DNA of 11,286 nucleotides from Bacteroidales bacterium (GTDB lineage: Bacteria; Bacteroidota; Bacteroidia; Bacteroidales; ML635J-15): NCBI GenBank assembly GCA_007130555.1, contig SLSH01000130.1:1-11286 (forward strand). The letters are read 5' to 3'. The notes below the pieces were generated by a model. That model made no database searches. It was given only the letters and a program-made list of their open reading frames with translations, and was not told where the DNA came from. A program made the position numbers and the translations under genes. Below, piece after piece: positions 1-7,214 of this stretch (positions are counted from its first letter, which is position 1; every line of letters begins with the position of its first letter).

Positions 1-2753
1 GTTTTTTCCGTTTTCCAATTATTATAATCCAATTCACCGGAATATTCATATCCCCCATAGAGTTTATACCATTCATCTTTTGTGTATAATTTTTTATCGG
101 TATCGTTCCATTTTTTTGATGCAAGTAATAAATCGGGAGATTTCAGTTTATGAATTTCCACCTGAACATCTGCTTTAATTAAACTGCCCGAAATATTTGT
201 TGTTGAGATACTTATACTATCAATAGTTTTTTTATTTACTATCTCAGAAATATCCGATAAAATTATTAAACTTCTGTTAGAAACACTAATCATACTTGAG
301 CCTGACTGAGTTTCTCCATTTATATCCGTTACATTTACATTAATTGTATAAATGTAATATGCATCATCATTAAATTCTGTTTTTGCAGGAATTGCTTTAA
401 AAGCTATATTAAATTTTCCTGTTTCGTCAAGTTTTATTTCTCCAAAAGCCACTTCTTCGCTTTTTGAAGGAGGTATCCAGTGCATCCAACGTCTGTACCA
501 CCATCTTTGATTTCTGACTACTGTATAAGATACTTTTGCATCAGAAAGCGGAGTACCTGCGTAAGTAACGGCTTTTCCTTCGACAAATACAGTATCATTT
601 AAGCGATATTCCTTTTCAGACGGAAGCATAATAACTTCGAATGTCGGTCTTTTATATTCTTCTACACGGATGCTGTGTGAGTCTCCTGTACATGAAATTC
701 TGAATCTTCCTGTTAAAACATTTAAGGGCAGGCTGAAAGTTCCCGAAAAGCTTCCGAACTCGTTTGTTTTAACCTGCATGGATGAAATTTCCTGATTATT
801 TACATCATGCAGAAAAACATTTGTAATATAATTCTGCATAAGTTTTGAGTTTTCGCCATCGTTTTCGTAACATATTCCTTTAAAGTGTATTTGCTGTCCC
901 GGGCGATATATTGCTCTATCGGTAAATAACTCCACTTTAGGTTCAACTTTCTTATCATGCTGAATATTATAAAGACTACCAAGCGTTTCCGTTATAAAAT
1001 CATCTTTATAATTTACATCAATTCTTATATTATAATATTTTTGTTCCTCCTCAATTTCATATCTGATAAAACCGTTTTTATCGGTTTTTCCTGTAAAAAG
1101 CTCTCTGTCAACGTGTTTTCTTTCTTTATGGTCGTATTCTCTTCCGAAAATTTTAATATCCGCACCTGAAATAGGATTACCGGTTCCTCTGTTCAAAACA
1201 TAATGACCGTTATATTCCGCATAAGAATTGTTGCCTGTAATGCTTAGTTTCGAAACAAATAAGGGATTTACGGATAATAGATTTTCATCAATATCAAGAG
1301 TCGGATTATGATGAAGAATTATAATATAAAATCCCTTATCCTGCCTATCTATAAGGTATTCAGCCGAATGTTCGTTAAATTTATAATCCGAAGGTAAATC
1401 TATTTCTTTATTTTCAATAATTGTATTTCCGTTTTTCACGATATTCTCAATTAGTTGATTACTGCCGGATATCCTGCTGAAATTCAGCCAGTTTTCATAG
1501 TCAATATTAATTACGGTCAGATATACTTTATCAATATTTTGGTACTGAATACGAACAGGTATTCTTTTTTCGGGGATTGCTATTTTTTCTGTTTCAAATC
1601 TAAGAGTTTTTTTTTCTATCCTATTTTTCAGATTCATACATTCGGGATAATAAATAGCATCGGGATATTCGGAAGTTGCTGCTATCAGCAGTTCAGAAGC
1701 TTTCTTATTATAATCTTCGTATTCAAATGTCAGGGGATTTTGATAATTATATGTTTTGCCTTTTGAATTGTAATATTTAGCAAGTTCATAATTGATCATG
1801 GATATGGTCGGATGATTTCTGTAAACTTCCTGCAATTCCGATAATACACCAATCCACATTTCATCTTTACCTGGCTCTGTCGTATTTGTTCTTAAAAAAT
1901 TCAGACGAGCTATATCGGCATAAGCATAAGCATAATTATTTTCATTTAATTCATCTGCAATACGATGTTCTAACCATTTCTGATATATTTTTAATATTGT
2001 ATAATTATAAGATAAAGTATCTGCATCAACAGGTATATCAACGAAATCGTGAGCATTTGTCATAAATCCTGATTCCGTGATTTTATCGTTTATTTGCGAA
2101 AAGGGAGTAAATCTGTATGAATGGTCTTGGTTTAAGGTTGATATTGCATTGTACGCCACAAAATCATACAGATGCGGAAAAATAACAGAGCCCTTATCGG
2201 CATCTTCAATTAATTCGGGATAGTTTTTTATGCTTACTGTTTTTAAAACATCATCCAAAGAATTCATAAGATTTTTGATAATTCTGTCTTTGAATTTGTC
2301 TTTATCCCATGTTTTAATATCGGACAGGTCATAATTATGACTAACCGAACGTTCATTTATCGTATATGAATTTATGTTGTAATATAAAGAATACATATTG
2401 CCGAGGAGCAAGTGCATAAAAGCTTTTGGTACAGGTTGCAAACCGGAGATTTCGGATTCAAGTTTTTTAATTGATACGATATAACCGTCTTCCTCAAGCG
2501 TATTAATGTATTTTAATCTGTAAATAGTTGATCTGATTATCTGTTTTTCGTTTTTTTCTTTTAATGCCAGCTTATAAATCTCTTCAACTTTTTTCAAAGC
2601 CGAACGTGGCAAAGCGTCATTTTCATATTGCTCTACCGCTTTCCACAATTTATCAAAAGGATTATCGTATTTACCGGCATTAAGCGTAGAATTTGCACTG
2701 AAAAGAATAAGCGGGGTAAGCATAAGCGATAGTTTTATTAAAAAATTATTCAT
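1..2753 (-). CDS. Alpha-2-macroglobulin family protein, N-terminal 917 residues (C-terminus beyond left edge)
   Basis: I translated the reverse strand from the ATG at 2753 and found no stop down to base 1. Residues 1 to about 27 form a signal peptide (short positive N-terminus, hydrophobic LSLMLTPLILF, small residues, no lipobox Cys), so export to the periplasm is likely. Residues about 30-590 are a helical then beta-rich N-terminal region typical of the Bacteroidota version of the family. The MG2-type macroglobulin domain is marked by TDRAIYRPGQ (611-620), TNEFGSFSGTF and VEEYKRPTFEV (697-707). A Trp/Arg-rich segment and the motif VTDINGE follow. Family members act as large protease traps; that role is inferred here. 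Relatives are usually near twice this length, so the bait region and any thioester (CxEQ) lie outside the window and cannot be judged. It is preceded by a repeat-bearing intergenic region, and I saw no TAnnTTTG box close upstream. The family call is firm; the function is not tested by this fragment. Confidence 0.93.
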   Translation of the reverse strand, partial: MNNFLIKLSLMLTPLILFSANSTLNAGKYDNPFDKLWKAVEQYENDALPRSALKKVEEIYKLALKEKNEKQIIRSTIYRLKYINTLEEDGYIVSIKKLESEISGLQPVPKAFMHLLLGNMYSLYYNINSYTINERSVSHNYDLSDIKTWDKDKFKDRIIKNLMNSLDDVLKTVSIKNYPELIEDADKGSVIFPHLYDFVAYNAISTLNQDHSYRFTPFSQINDKITESGFMTNAHDFVDIPVDADTLSYNYTILKIYQKWLEHRIADELNENNYAYAYADIARLNFLRTNTTEPGKDEMWIGVLSELQEVYRNHPTISMINYELAKYYNSKGKTYNYQNPLTFEYEDYNKKASELLIAATSEYPDAIYYPECMNLKNRIEKKTLRFETEKIAIPEKRIPVRIQYQNIDKVYLTVINIDYENWLNFSRISGSNQLIENIVKNGNTIIENKEIDLPSDYKFNEHSAEYLIDRQDKGFYIIILHHNPTLDIDENLLSVNPLFVSKLSITGNNSYAEYNGHYVLNRGTGNPISGADIKIFGREYDHKERKHVDRELFTGKTDKNGFIRYEIEEEQKYYNIRIDVNYKDDFITETLGSLYNIQHDKKVEPKVELFTDRAIYRPGQQIHFKGICYENDGENSKLMQNYITNVFLHDVNNQEISSMQVKTNEFGSFSGTFSLPLNVLTGRFRISCTGDSHSIRVEEYKRPTFEVIMLPSEKEYRLNDTVFVEGKAVTYAGTPLSDAKVSYTVVRNQRWWYRRWMHWIPPSKSEEVAFGEIKLDETGKFNIAFKAIPAKTEFNDDAYYIYTINVNVTDINGETQSGSSMISVSNRSLIILSDISEIVNKKTIDSISISTTNISGSLIKADVQVEIHKLKSPDLLLASKKWNDTDKKLYTKDEWYKLYGGYEYSGELDYNNWKTEK

Positions 2754-2908
2754 AATATATAGAAATAAGGTTTATAATATAATTGATAAAATTACAATAA
2801 TTATTCCATAAAAAACAAGATTTAATTTAAAATTCATTACTGGTAATTAATCAGTATGTAAATTCAGGTATGCTGTAATTTTGTATTGTTTGTTAGTTTC
2901 TAGTTTTT

Positions 2909-3112
2909 CTTCCTTTTTTTTAGTCGAAAAAAAGGAAACAAAAAACGACTATCGCCGCATAGAATTTACTAAAAATTATGATAATTGTCTAAAAATCAGC
3001 AACTCACTTCGTTCAAACAGACTGATTTTTTTAACGACAATTATCATAATTTTCTTAACGCAAATTCTATGATGCGACTAAAAGCGGTGAACGCTAACGC
3101 GTTCAGTTTAAT
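2909..3112 (+). repeat. Structured intergenic repeat, copy 1
   Basis: This is a set of nested hairpins. Hairpin A pairs 2910-2920 with 2927-2937 (TTCCTTTTTTT/AAAAAAAGGAA). Hairpin B is long and built of an outer stem 2958-2967/3062-3071, a perfect 18-bp stem 2972-2989/3036-3053, and an inner stem 2991-2999/3022-3030. Hairpin C is TGAACGC/GCGTTCA at 3088-3094/3099-3105, framed by GCGG and GTTTAAT. A second copy in the same orientation lies at 9077-9393. Bases 2909-3070 align without gaps to 9077-9238 with about 20 differences in 162 positions by hand count. The sequence carries an open frame of 63 codons, but the changes between copies preserve stems rather than protein, so I treat it as non-coding. 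It could be a non-autonomous mobile element, a REP-like repeat or an RNA-forming element; the sequence alone does not decide. Confidence 0.8.
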
Positions 3113-3164
3113 GACCGCACTTAATTTATAAATTCTATAAACACTATCGGAGTTACATTATAGC

Positions 3165-3256
3165 AATCTGCCTAACACTTCTTCCGTTAAGTTGTGCGGA
3201 GTGCTAAGCTTTTATATTTCCTAAAATTTAATTATAGTAAAAAATCAGGCAGATTT
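3165..3256. repeat. Inverted repeat with long internal loop between copy 1 and lipB
   Basis: AATCTGCCT at 3165-3173 is the exact reverse complement of AGGCAGATT at 3248-3256. The 74 nt between them contain a smaller bulged hairpin, CACT..CCG (3176-3186) with CGGAGTG (3197-3203). It lies downstream of the lipB stop on the lipB strand, so it could contribute to 3'-end formation or be a further piece of the neighbouring repeat. Nothing else recognisable is present in 3113-3338, apart from a CT-rich run near 3257-3270. Confidence 0.4.
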
Positions 3257-3338
3257 CTCCTCTCTCTCCATTTATATGCATTATTTCTTAAATCAAAAAT
3301 CATTATTCAAAATTACAAATTATGTATGGTTTAAAACA

Positions 3339-4022
3339 TTAAGTTTCTAATGAGTTGTGTATTTTCAATTCAAATATTTCGGTAAAATATTTTAAGAGTA
3401 TTTTTTTTGTATGTTTAGTATCAACATTTACATTTAGTTCTGCACCGAGAGATGTTATGCTTTTATCAATATATCCGCAGGGATTTATATGTTTAAAATA
3501 ATTCAGGTCAGTATTTACGTTAAGAGCTAATCCGTGCATTGTAACAAATTTTGTAACCCTTACTCCTATTGCACAAATTTTTCTTGTTTTATCGGGTTTA
3601 TTGGTATCAATCCATACTCCTGTTGCACCCTCAAGTCTTTCGGATTTTATATTATATTCGGCAAGAGTTTTTATAACTGCTTCTTCGATTTTATGCACAT
3701 GATTTTTCACTCCTATTTTAAGATAATTCAAATCAAATATAGGATATGCGACTATTTGTCCCGGACCATGATAAGTAATATCTCCTCCCCTGTTTGTTTT
3801 GAAAAACGAAGCTTTAATTTTTTTTAAAAATTCATCATTTATAAGCAGATTATTTGGCTTACCGCTTTTACCGAGAGTATATACATGCGGGTGTTCGCAA
3901 AATATCAGATAATTAGTTTTTTCATCGGCATTTATCAATTCATCTGCTTTTTTTTGCTGATAATCCCAAGCCTGCTTATAATCAATAAGTCCTAGATCAA
4001 TATACTGTGCTTTATGCGACAT
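3339..4022 (-). CDS. lipB: Octanoyl-[acyl carrier protein]:protein N-octanoyltransferase LipB
   Basis: LipB moves octanoate from acyl carrier protein onto a lysine of lipoyl domains (pyruvate and 2-oxoglutarate dehydrogenases, glycine cleavage H protein) in the cytoplasm; LipA then adds the sulfurs. The 227-residue length fits the family. Diagnostic motifs are all present: EHPHVYTLGKSG (43-54), RGGDITYHGPGQ (78-89), KICAIGVR (148-155) with the catalytic Lys at 148, TMHGLALN (161-168), and INPCGY with the catalytic Cys at 182. The ATG at 4022 is the natural start, as the IDLGLIDYKQAWDYQ segment follows directly. A well-spaced promoter lies upstream at 4052-4082. lipA is not in the window. The gene is divergent from the putative lipoprotein at 4172, with 149 bp between the two starts. 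Confidence 0.97.
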   Translation of the reverse strand: MSHKAQYIDLGLIDYKQAWDYQQKKADELINADEKTNYLIFCEHPHVYTLGKSGKPNNLLINDEFLKKIKASFFKTNRGGDITYHGPGQIVAYPIFDLNYLKIGVKNHVHKIEEAVIKTLAEYNIKSERLEGATGVWIDTNKPDKTRKICAIGVRVTKFVTMHGLALNVNTDLNYFKHINPCGYIDKSITSLGAELNVNVDTKHTKKILLKYFTEIFELKIHNSLET

Positions 4023-4051
4023 AAAAATTTTAAATGCTGTATTATTTTGTA

Positions 4052-4082
4052 CAAAACTAATAATAAAGGGATAAAAAGCAAA
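4052..4082 (-). promoter_or_regulatory. Bacteroidota-type promoter of lipB
   Basis: On the minus strand TTTG (4082-4079) is followed by exactly 19 nt and then TAGTTTTG (4059-4052), matching the TTTG-N19-TAnnTTTG consensus of primary-sigma promoters in this phylum. It sits 30 bp upstream of the lipB ATG, giving a short leader. It is the best-matching promoter in the window. Confidence 0.65.
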
Positions 4083-4130
4083 ATAACATTAAGTCCTTTG
4101 ATAAAATATTTATAATTGTAAAAAAAACAG

Positions 4131-4138
4131 TATCTTTG
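4131..4138 (+). promoter_or_regulatory. Putative -7 box for the lipoprotein gene
   Basis: TATCTTTG matches TAnnTTTG and ends 33 bp before the ATG at 4172. I see no correctly spaced -33 TTTG; the nearest TTG (4116-4118) is only 12 nt away, so support rests on the -7 box and its position. Confidence 0.45.
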
Positions 4139-4171
4139 ATTATTATAATTTATTGTTATAATTTCTAATAC

Positions 4172-4891
4172 ATGAATCTGTCAGAAAATAAATATCTTTT
4201 TTTTATAATAGGTGCATTTTTATTTTTCAGTTGCAGTAAATTCAAATATGATTTAAAAGACAATTGGGTTGTGCAGTCATATTATTCTGAAATTAAAGTA
4301 TTTGACACTAATTTGGATTATTCGTATGCAATTATTACCGAAATACAGAATATGAAAGACTGGAAACAAACAAAAAAAAATTTGGATAATAATGATATAT
4401 TTGGATATAGCGGAGAAGTTTATAATTACAGATATACATTTACCGACGACAGATTTAGCTCGTATTATAATTACCAGTATTCTTTCGAAGAGTATAATGA
4501 CAGTACATTGGAAACAACAATTACTACAAAAAACATTAAAATAGAACGACACGGTTTGTGGGATATTTTAAAAAAATCAAAACATGATAATAACAGAAGG
4601 CTCAGATTTATTATTGAGGAAGAAGAAATTGTAGAAGTAACTGCACAGCATACAATTAATTTAAATGAAGTACAGGAACCTGAACCAATTTTAGGTTGTT
4701 ATAATCCTAATATAAGCAAATTTAAATACGAAGACGGAGGGATTGCAATTACATATAGAATAATAAATCAAACAAATAACCAAATAATAATTGAACGAAA
4801 TATTGATGAATTTCACGTAAACAAAGAGTCTTCAGTTCCCTATGTAATGTCCGAGCGGGGAAATGAGATAATTAATTTAAAGAAAATTTAA
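4172..4891 (+). CDS. Putative lipoprotein of unknown function
   Basis: I do not recognise this 239-residue protein. Residues 7-20 are strongly hydrophobic and aromatic (KYLFFIIGAFLFFS), followed by Cys21 and SK, which reads as a lipoprotein signal. The -3 residue is Phe rather than Leu, a looser lipobox that still occurs in Bacteroidota. No acidic export signal directly follows the Cys, so periplasmic-facing anchoring is as likely as surface display. The mature part is rich in Tyr, Asn and acidic residues, with alternating beta-like stretches: YNYRYTFTDDRFSSYYNYQYSF near 84-105 and LRFIIEEEEIVEVTAQHTI near 143-161. No catalytic motif or repeat is visible. Codon use and A/T content match its neighbours. 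It has its own -7 box and ends 98 bp before yicC, which also has one, so it is probably monocistronic. Confidence 0.8.
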   Translation: MNLSENKYLFFIIGAFLFFSCSKFKYDLKDNWVVQSYYSEIKVFDTNLDYSYAIITEIQNMKDWKQTKKNLDNNDIFGYSGEVYNYRYTFTDDRFSSYYNYQYSFEEYNDSTLETTITTKNIKIERHGLWDILKKSKHDNNRRLRFIIEEEEIVEVTAQHTINLNEVQEPEPILGCYNPNISKFKYEDGGIAITYRIINQTNNQIIIERNIDEFHVNKESSVPYVMSERGNEIINLKKI

Positions 4892-4927
4892 TTATTTACT
4901 GTTCCGAAAACAATCTTTGTAATAAAT

Positions 4928-4971
4928 ATTTTGCAAAATGAATATGAAGCCGATTATTTTATTTAATTTTG
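4928..4971 (+). promoter_or_regulatory. Putative yicC-gmk promoter with upstream palindrome
   Basis: TAATTTTG at 4964-4971 matches the TAnnTTTG -7 box and ends 18 bp before the yicC ATG. A perfect 12-bp palindrome, ATTTTGCAAAAT (4928-4939), lies 24 nt upstream, where a regulator could bind, but it may be chance in such A/T-rich DNA. No well-placed -33 element is present. Confidence 0.4.
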
Positions 4972-4989
4972 TAAAAAAATGTTTTTATT

Positions 4990-5865
4990 ATGATTTTATC
5001 AATGACCGGTTTTGGTCGGGAACTACTTGAGTATAACAATAAAAAAATCTGTATTGATGTTAAAAGTCTTAACAGTAAGCAGACAGATATAAGTACCCGT
5101 ATTCCAATTTATTACAAAGAAAAAGATTTGGAAATAAGAAAACTCTTATCTGCAAAATTGATAAGAGGAAAAATTGATTTTATTATCTCCGTAGAACATA
5201 CAGGAACAGATATTTCTTCATCTGTAAATACATTTGCGGTTGAAAATTATTATCAGCAGATAAAAAGTATTGCGGAAAATAAATCAATTCCCATAAGTAA
5301 CGATATTTTATCAACAATCTTAAGACTTCCCGAAGTTTTGCAGTCCGAATCTAAAGAATTGGATGACGAAGAATGGCAGGCAGTTCTGAAAACAACAGAT
5401 AAAGCCGTGAAGTCTTGTATTGATTACCGGAAAGAAGAGGGGAAAGAGATTGAGAAGGATATTCTGTTAAAAATAAAATCTATCTTAAAATTACTGACAG
5501 AAATACAGAAGTATGAAAAAGAAAGAATTGAACTTTTAAAAAAGAAACTGAAAGATAATCTGGATATTATAATTTCAAATTCAGATTCCGATAATAACAG
5601 ATACGAGCAGGAAATAATATATTATTTGGAAAAACTGGATATAAACGAGGAAAAGTCGCGTTTAGAAAAACATTGTAATTATTTTATTGAAACATTAAAT
5701 CGGGAAGAAAATCAAGGAAAAAAGCTTGGTTTTATTGCACAGGAAATCGGCAGGGAAATCAATACACTTGGCTCAAAAGCAAATCATGCCGAAATGCAGA
5801 AAATAGTGATAAATATGAAAGATGAACTCGAAAAAATCAAAGAGCAGTTATTTAATGTATTATAA
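4990..5865 (+). CDS. yicC: YicC family endoribonuclease
   Basis: The 291-residue protein has both halves of the family. The N-terminal YicC-like domain opens with SMTGFGR (4-10), followed by VKSLNSKQTDISTRIP (24-39) and LIRGKIDFIISVE (57-69). The C-terminal DUF1732 region contains DINEEKSRLEKH (217-228) and the signature GKKLGFIAQEIGREINTLGSKA (243-264), then a helical tail. Lys/Glu-rich residues 150-190 look coiled-coil. E. coli YicC is an endoribonuclease acting in RNA turnover; the same activity is inferred here. The ATG at 4990 places SMTGFG at its usual position. The stop is 5 bp before the gmk start, so the two are very likely one transcript, and yicC-gmk adjacency is widespread in bacteria. 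Confidence 0.95.
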   Translation: MILSMTGFGRELLEYNNKKICIDVKSLNSKQTDISTRIPIYYKEKDLEIRKLLSAKLIRGKIDFIISVEHTGTDISSSVNTFAVENYYQQIKSIAENKSIPISNDILSTILRLPEVLQSESKELDDEEWQAVLKTTDKAVKSCIDYRKEEGKEIEKDILLKIKSILKLLTEIQKYEKERIELLKKKLKDNLDIIISNSDSDNNRYEQEIIYYLEKLDINEEKSRLEKHCNYFIETLNREENQGKKLGFIAQEIGREINTLGSKANHAEMQKIVINMKDELEKIKEQLFNVL

Positions 5866-5870
5866 AAAAT

Positions 5871-6440
5871 ATGGCAGGAAAAATAATAATACTTTCGGCA
5901 CCATCAGGTTCGGGTAAAACTACGATAGTTCAACAACTATTGAATATGCCCGGATTATTGCTGGAATTTTCCGTTTCGGCTTGCAGCAGACCAAAGAGAA
6001 GTAACGAAACACACGGAAAAGATTATTATTTTTTAAGTGTTCCTGAATTTAAAGAGAAAATTAAAAATCAGGAGTTTTTAGAATGGGAAGAAGTCTATAA
6101 AAATCATTTTTACGGAAGTTTAATAAGTGAAGTTGACAGGATTACCAATGTAGGCAGAAATATTATTTTTGATGTTGACGTAAAAGGTGCGTTAAACATA
6201 AAAAAACACTACGGACAGCAGGCATTATCAATCTATATTAAGCCTCCGTCAATAAAAGAATTGGAAAAAAGACTTATAAAAAGAGCAACCGATTCTCCCG
6301 AAGAAATTAAAATCAGACTTGAAAAAGCTGAATTTGAGATGGGATTTGCAGATAAATTTGATGAAGTTATTGTGAATGATGTGCTGGAGAATAGTGTTAA
6401 TAAAGCTTGTAAAATTATAAGTGATTTTTTAAAGAGATAG
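5871..6440 (+). CDS. gmk: Guanylate kinase
   Basis: Cytoplasmic enzyme that phosphorylates GMP to GDP using ATP, needed for GTP supply and salvage. The 189-residue length is normal for the bacterial enzyme. The P-loop is SAPSGSGKTT (9-18) with Lys16 and Thr17. The GMP-binding region follows: SVSACSRPKR (34-43), HGKDYYF (48-54), EWEEVYKNHFYGS (71-83). The DVDVKGALNIKK segment (101-112) and the lid RLIKRATDSPEEIKIRL (134-150) complete the fold. The start at 5871 puts the P-loop at the usual distance from the N-terminus. It is the downstream gene of the yicC-gmk pair, has no promoter of its own, and is convergent with tadA; only 5 T residues separate the two stop codons. Confidence 0.97.
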   Translation: MAGKIIILSAPSGSGKTTIVQQLLNMPGLLLEFSVSACSRPKRSNETHGKDYYFLSVPEFKEKIKNQEFLEWEEVYKNHFYGSLISEVDRITNVGRNIIFDVDVKGALNIKKHYGQQALSIYIKPPSIKELEKRLIKRATDSPEEIKIRLEKAEFEMGFADKFDEVIVNDVLENSVNKACKIISDFLKR

Positions 6441-6445
6441 TTTTT

Positions 6446-6880
6446 TTATCTTTTTTTTTCAAAAAAACTTTTCAGTAGTTCAGAGCTTTCTTTTGCAAGT
6501 ATTCCGCCGGTAACTTTAGTTTTGGGATGCAGAATTTTTTTATTGAATTTTGAATAGCCTCTTTTTTCGTCATAAGCACCGAACACCACTCTGTCTATTT
6601 GTGCCCAGAATAATGCTCCTGCACACATTACGCAAGGTTCAAGTGTTACATATAAAGTACATTCTTTAAGATATTTGCTGTTTAGAAAATTTGAAGCGGA
6701 AGTTATTGCAATTATTTCTGCATGAGCAGTTACATCATTTAATAATTCGGTTTGATTATGCCCCTTTGCTATCGGTCTGTCATTACAAACTATTACCGCA
6801 CCTATGGGAACCTCATCGGATTCGTAAGCTTTTTCTGCCTCCATCAATGCATAACGCATGTATTTTTCGTCATTATTCAT
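6446..6880 (-). CDS. tadA: tRNA adenosine(34) deaminase TadA
   Basis: Zinc-dependent deaminase that converts the wobble adenosine of the tRNA-Arg ACG anticodon to inosine. In 144 residues it shows the cytidine-deaminase fold signature: HAE at 53-55 (His53 zinc ligand, Glu55 proton shuttle) and PCVMC at 82-86 (Cys83 and Cys86 zinc ligands). Family flanks are present: DEVPIGAVIV (22-31), GHNQ (40-43), FGAYDEKRG (100-108). The LNDVTAHAEI context favours TadA over free-base or nucleoside deaminases. The chosen ATG gives the usual DEKYMRYALMEAEKA N-terminus. It is the only gene on its strand between gmk and a 334-bp intergenic gap, so it is probably transcribed alone. Confidence 0.95.
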   Translation of the reverse strand: MNNDEKYMRYALMEAEKAYESDEVPIGAVIVCNDRPIAKGHNQTELLNDVTAHAEIIAITSASNFLNSKYLKECTLYVTLEPCVMCAGALFWAQIDRVVFGAYDEKRGYSKFNKKILHPKTKVTGGILAKESSELLKSFFEKKR

Positions 6881-6992
6881 AATTTTTATTAGTTTATAGT
6901 TTTAACTTTAGCAAGTTCTGAAAAAACAACAAAATTCAAATAGTTGAGCTTCTGATATTGCTGAAATTTAGCACACTGCATTACAAAAAATA

Positions 6993-7000
6993 CAAATATA
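6993..7000 (-). promoter_or_regulatory. Candidate -7 box upstream of tadA
   Basis: Minus-strand TATATTTG fits TAnnTTTG, 112 bp upstream of the tadA ATG. No -33 element is visible at the expected spacing, and such words arise easily in this A/T-rich gap. It is the only exact match I found between tadA and folK. Confidence 0.25.
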
Positions 7001-7043
7001 AAAAGAATTAGATATGTATCATTTTTAAAGTTTAGTTTTTTTA

Positions 7044-7091
7044 TGTTTTGTCACGAAATTTGCAAAAAATGGCAAATTTCCCGCCAAAACA
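7044..7091. repeat. Strong imperfect hairpin in the tadA-folK gap
   Basis: Arms 7044-7063 and 7072-7091 pair at 17 of 20 positions around an 8-nt loop. The inner 9 bp (GAAATTTGC/GCAAATTTC) and the outer 7 bp (TGTTTTG/CAAAACA) are perfect. It lies downstream of folK and upstream of tadA on their shared strand, so it could end folK transcription or be part of a repeat element. Confidence 0.6.
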
Positions 7092-7111
7092 GAGACTGTG
7101 TTTTCTTTATA

Positions 7112-7204
7112 CCCGTACCGGCGGCTCCGCTTGTTACGGATTATTGTAAGTTCAAAACCATGGAGCATATTGTGGTAACGGGCTACATAAAGCAGTGTCC
7201 GACT
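7112..7204 (+). repeat. Partial element sharing the 3' end of the structured repeat
   Basis: CTACATAAAGCAGTGTCCGA at 7183-7202, with CT after it, matches CGACATAAAGCGGTGTTCCG at 9324-9343, with ACT after it, apart from two substitutions and one gap. It is preceded by its own fold: CCCGT-ACC (7112-7119) with GGT-A-ACGGG (7174-7182), enclosing a G+C-rich patch near 7115-7139. The partner arm that would close the last hairpin is absent; the folK stop codon follows at 7215. I read it as a truncated or chimeric relative of the two full copies. Confidence 0.5.
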
Positions 7205-7214
7205 AACAATTAAA

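Noticed and set aside
2881..3072. Open reading frame of 63 codons over repeat copy 1
   Set aside because: It runs through the hairpins. A similar frame exists in copy 2, but the copies differ mostly by amino-acid-changing substitutions while stem pairing is kept. Start codon is TTG and there is no promoter, so it is a by-product of the repeat.
3170..3192. Integron attC-like words (GCCTAAC and GTTAAGT)
   Set aside because: Only 9 nt separate the two core-like words, the inverted-arm architecture of attC is lacking, and no cassette gene or integrase is present.
6441..6480. T-runs between gmk and tadA as a bidirectional terminator
   Set aside because: The runs are largely the Lys codons ending tadA and there is no stable stem next to them. 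The short gap offers no separate terminator structure.
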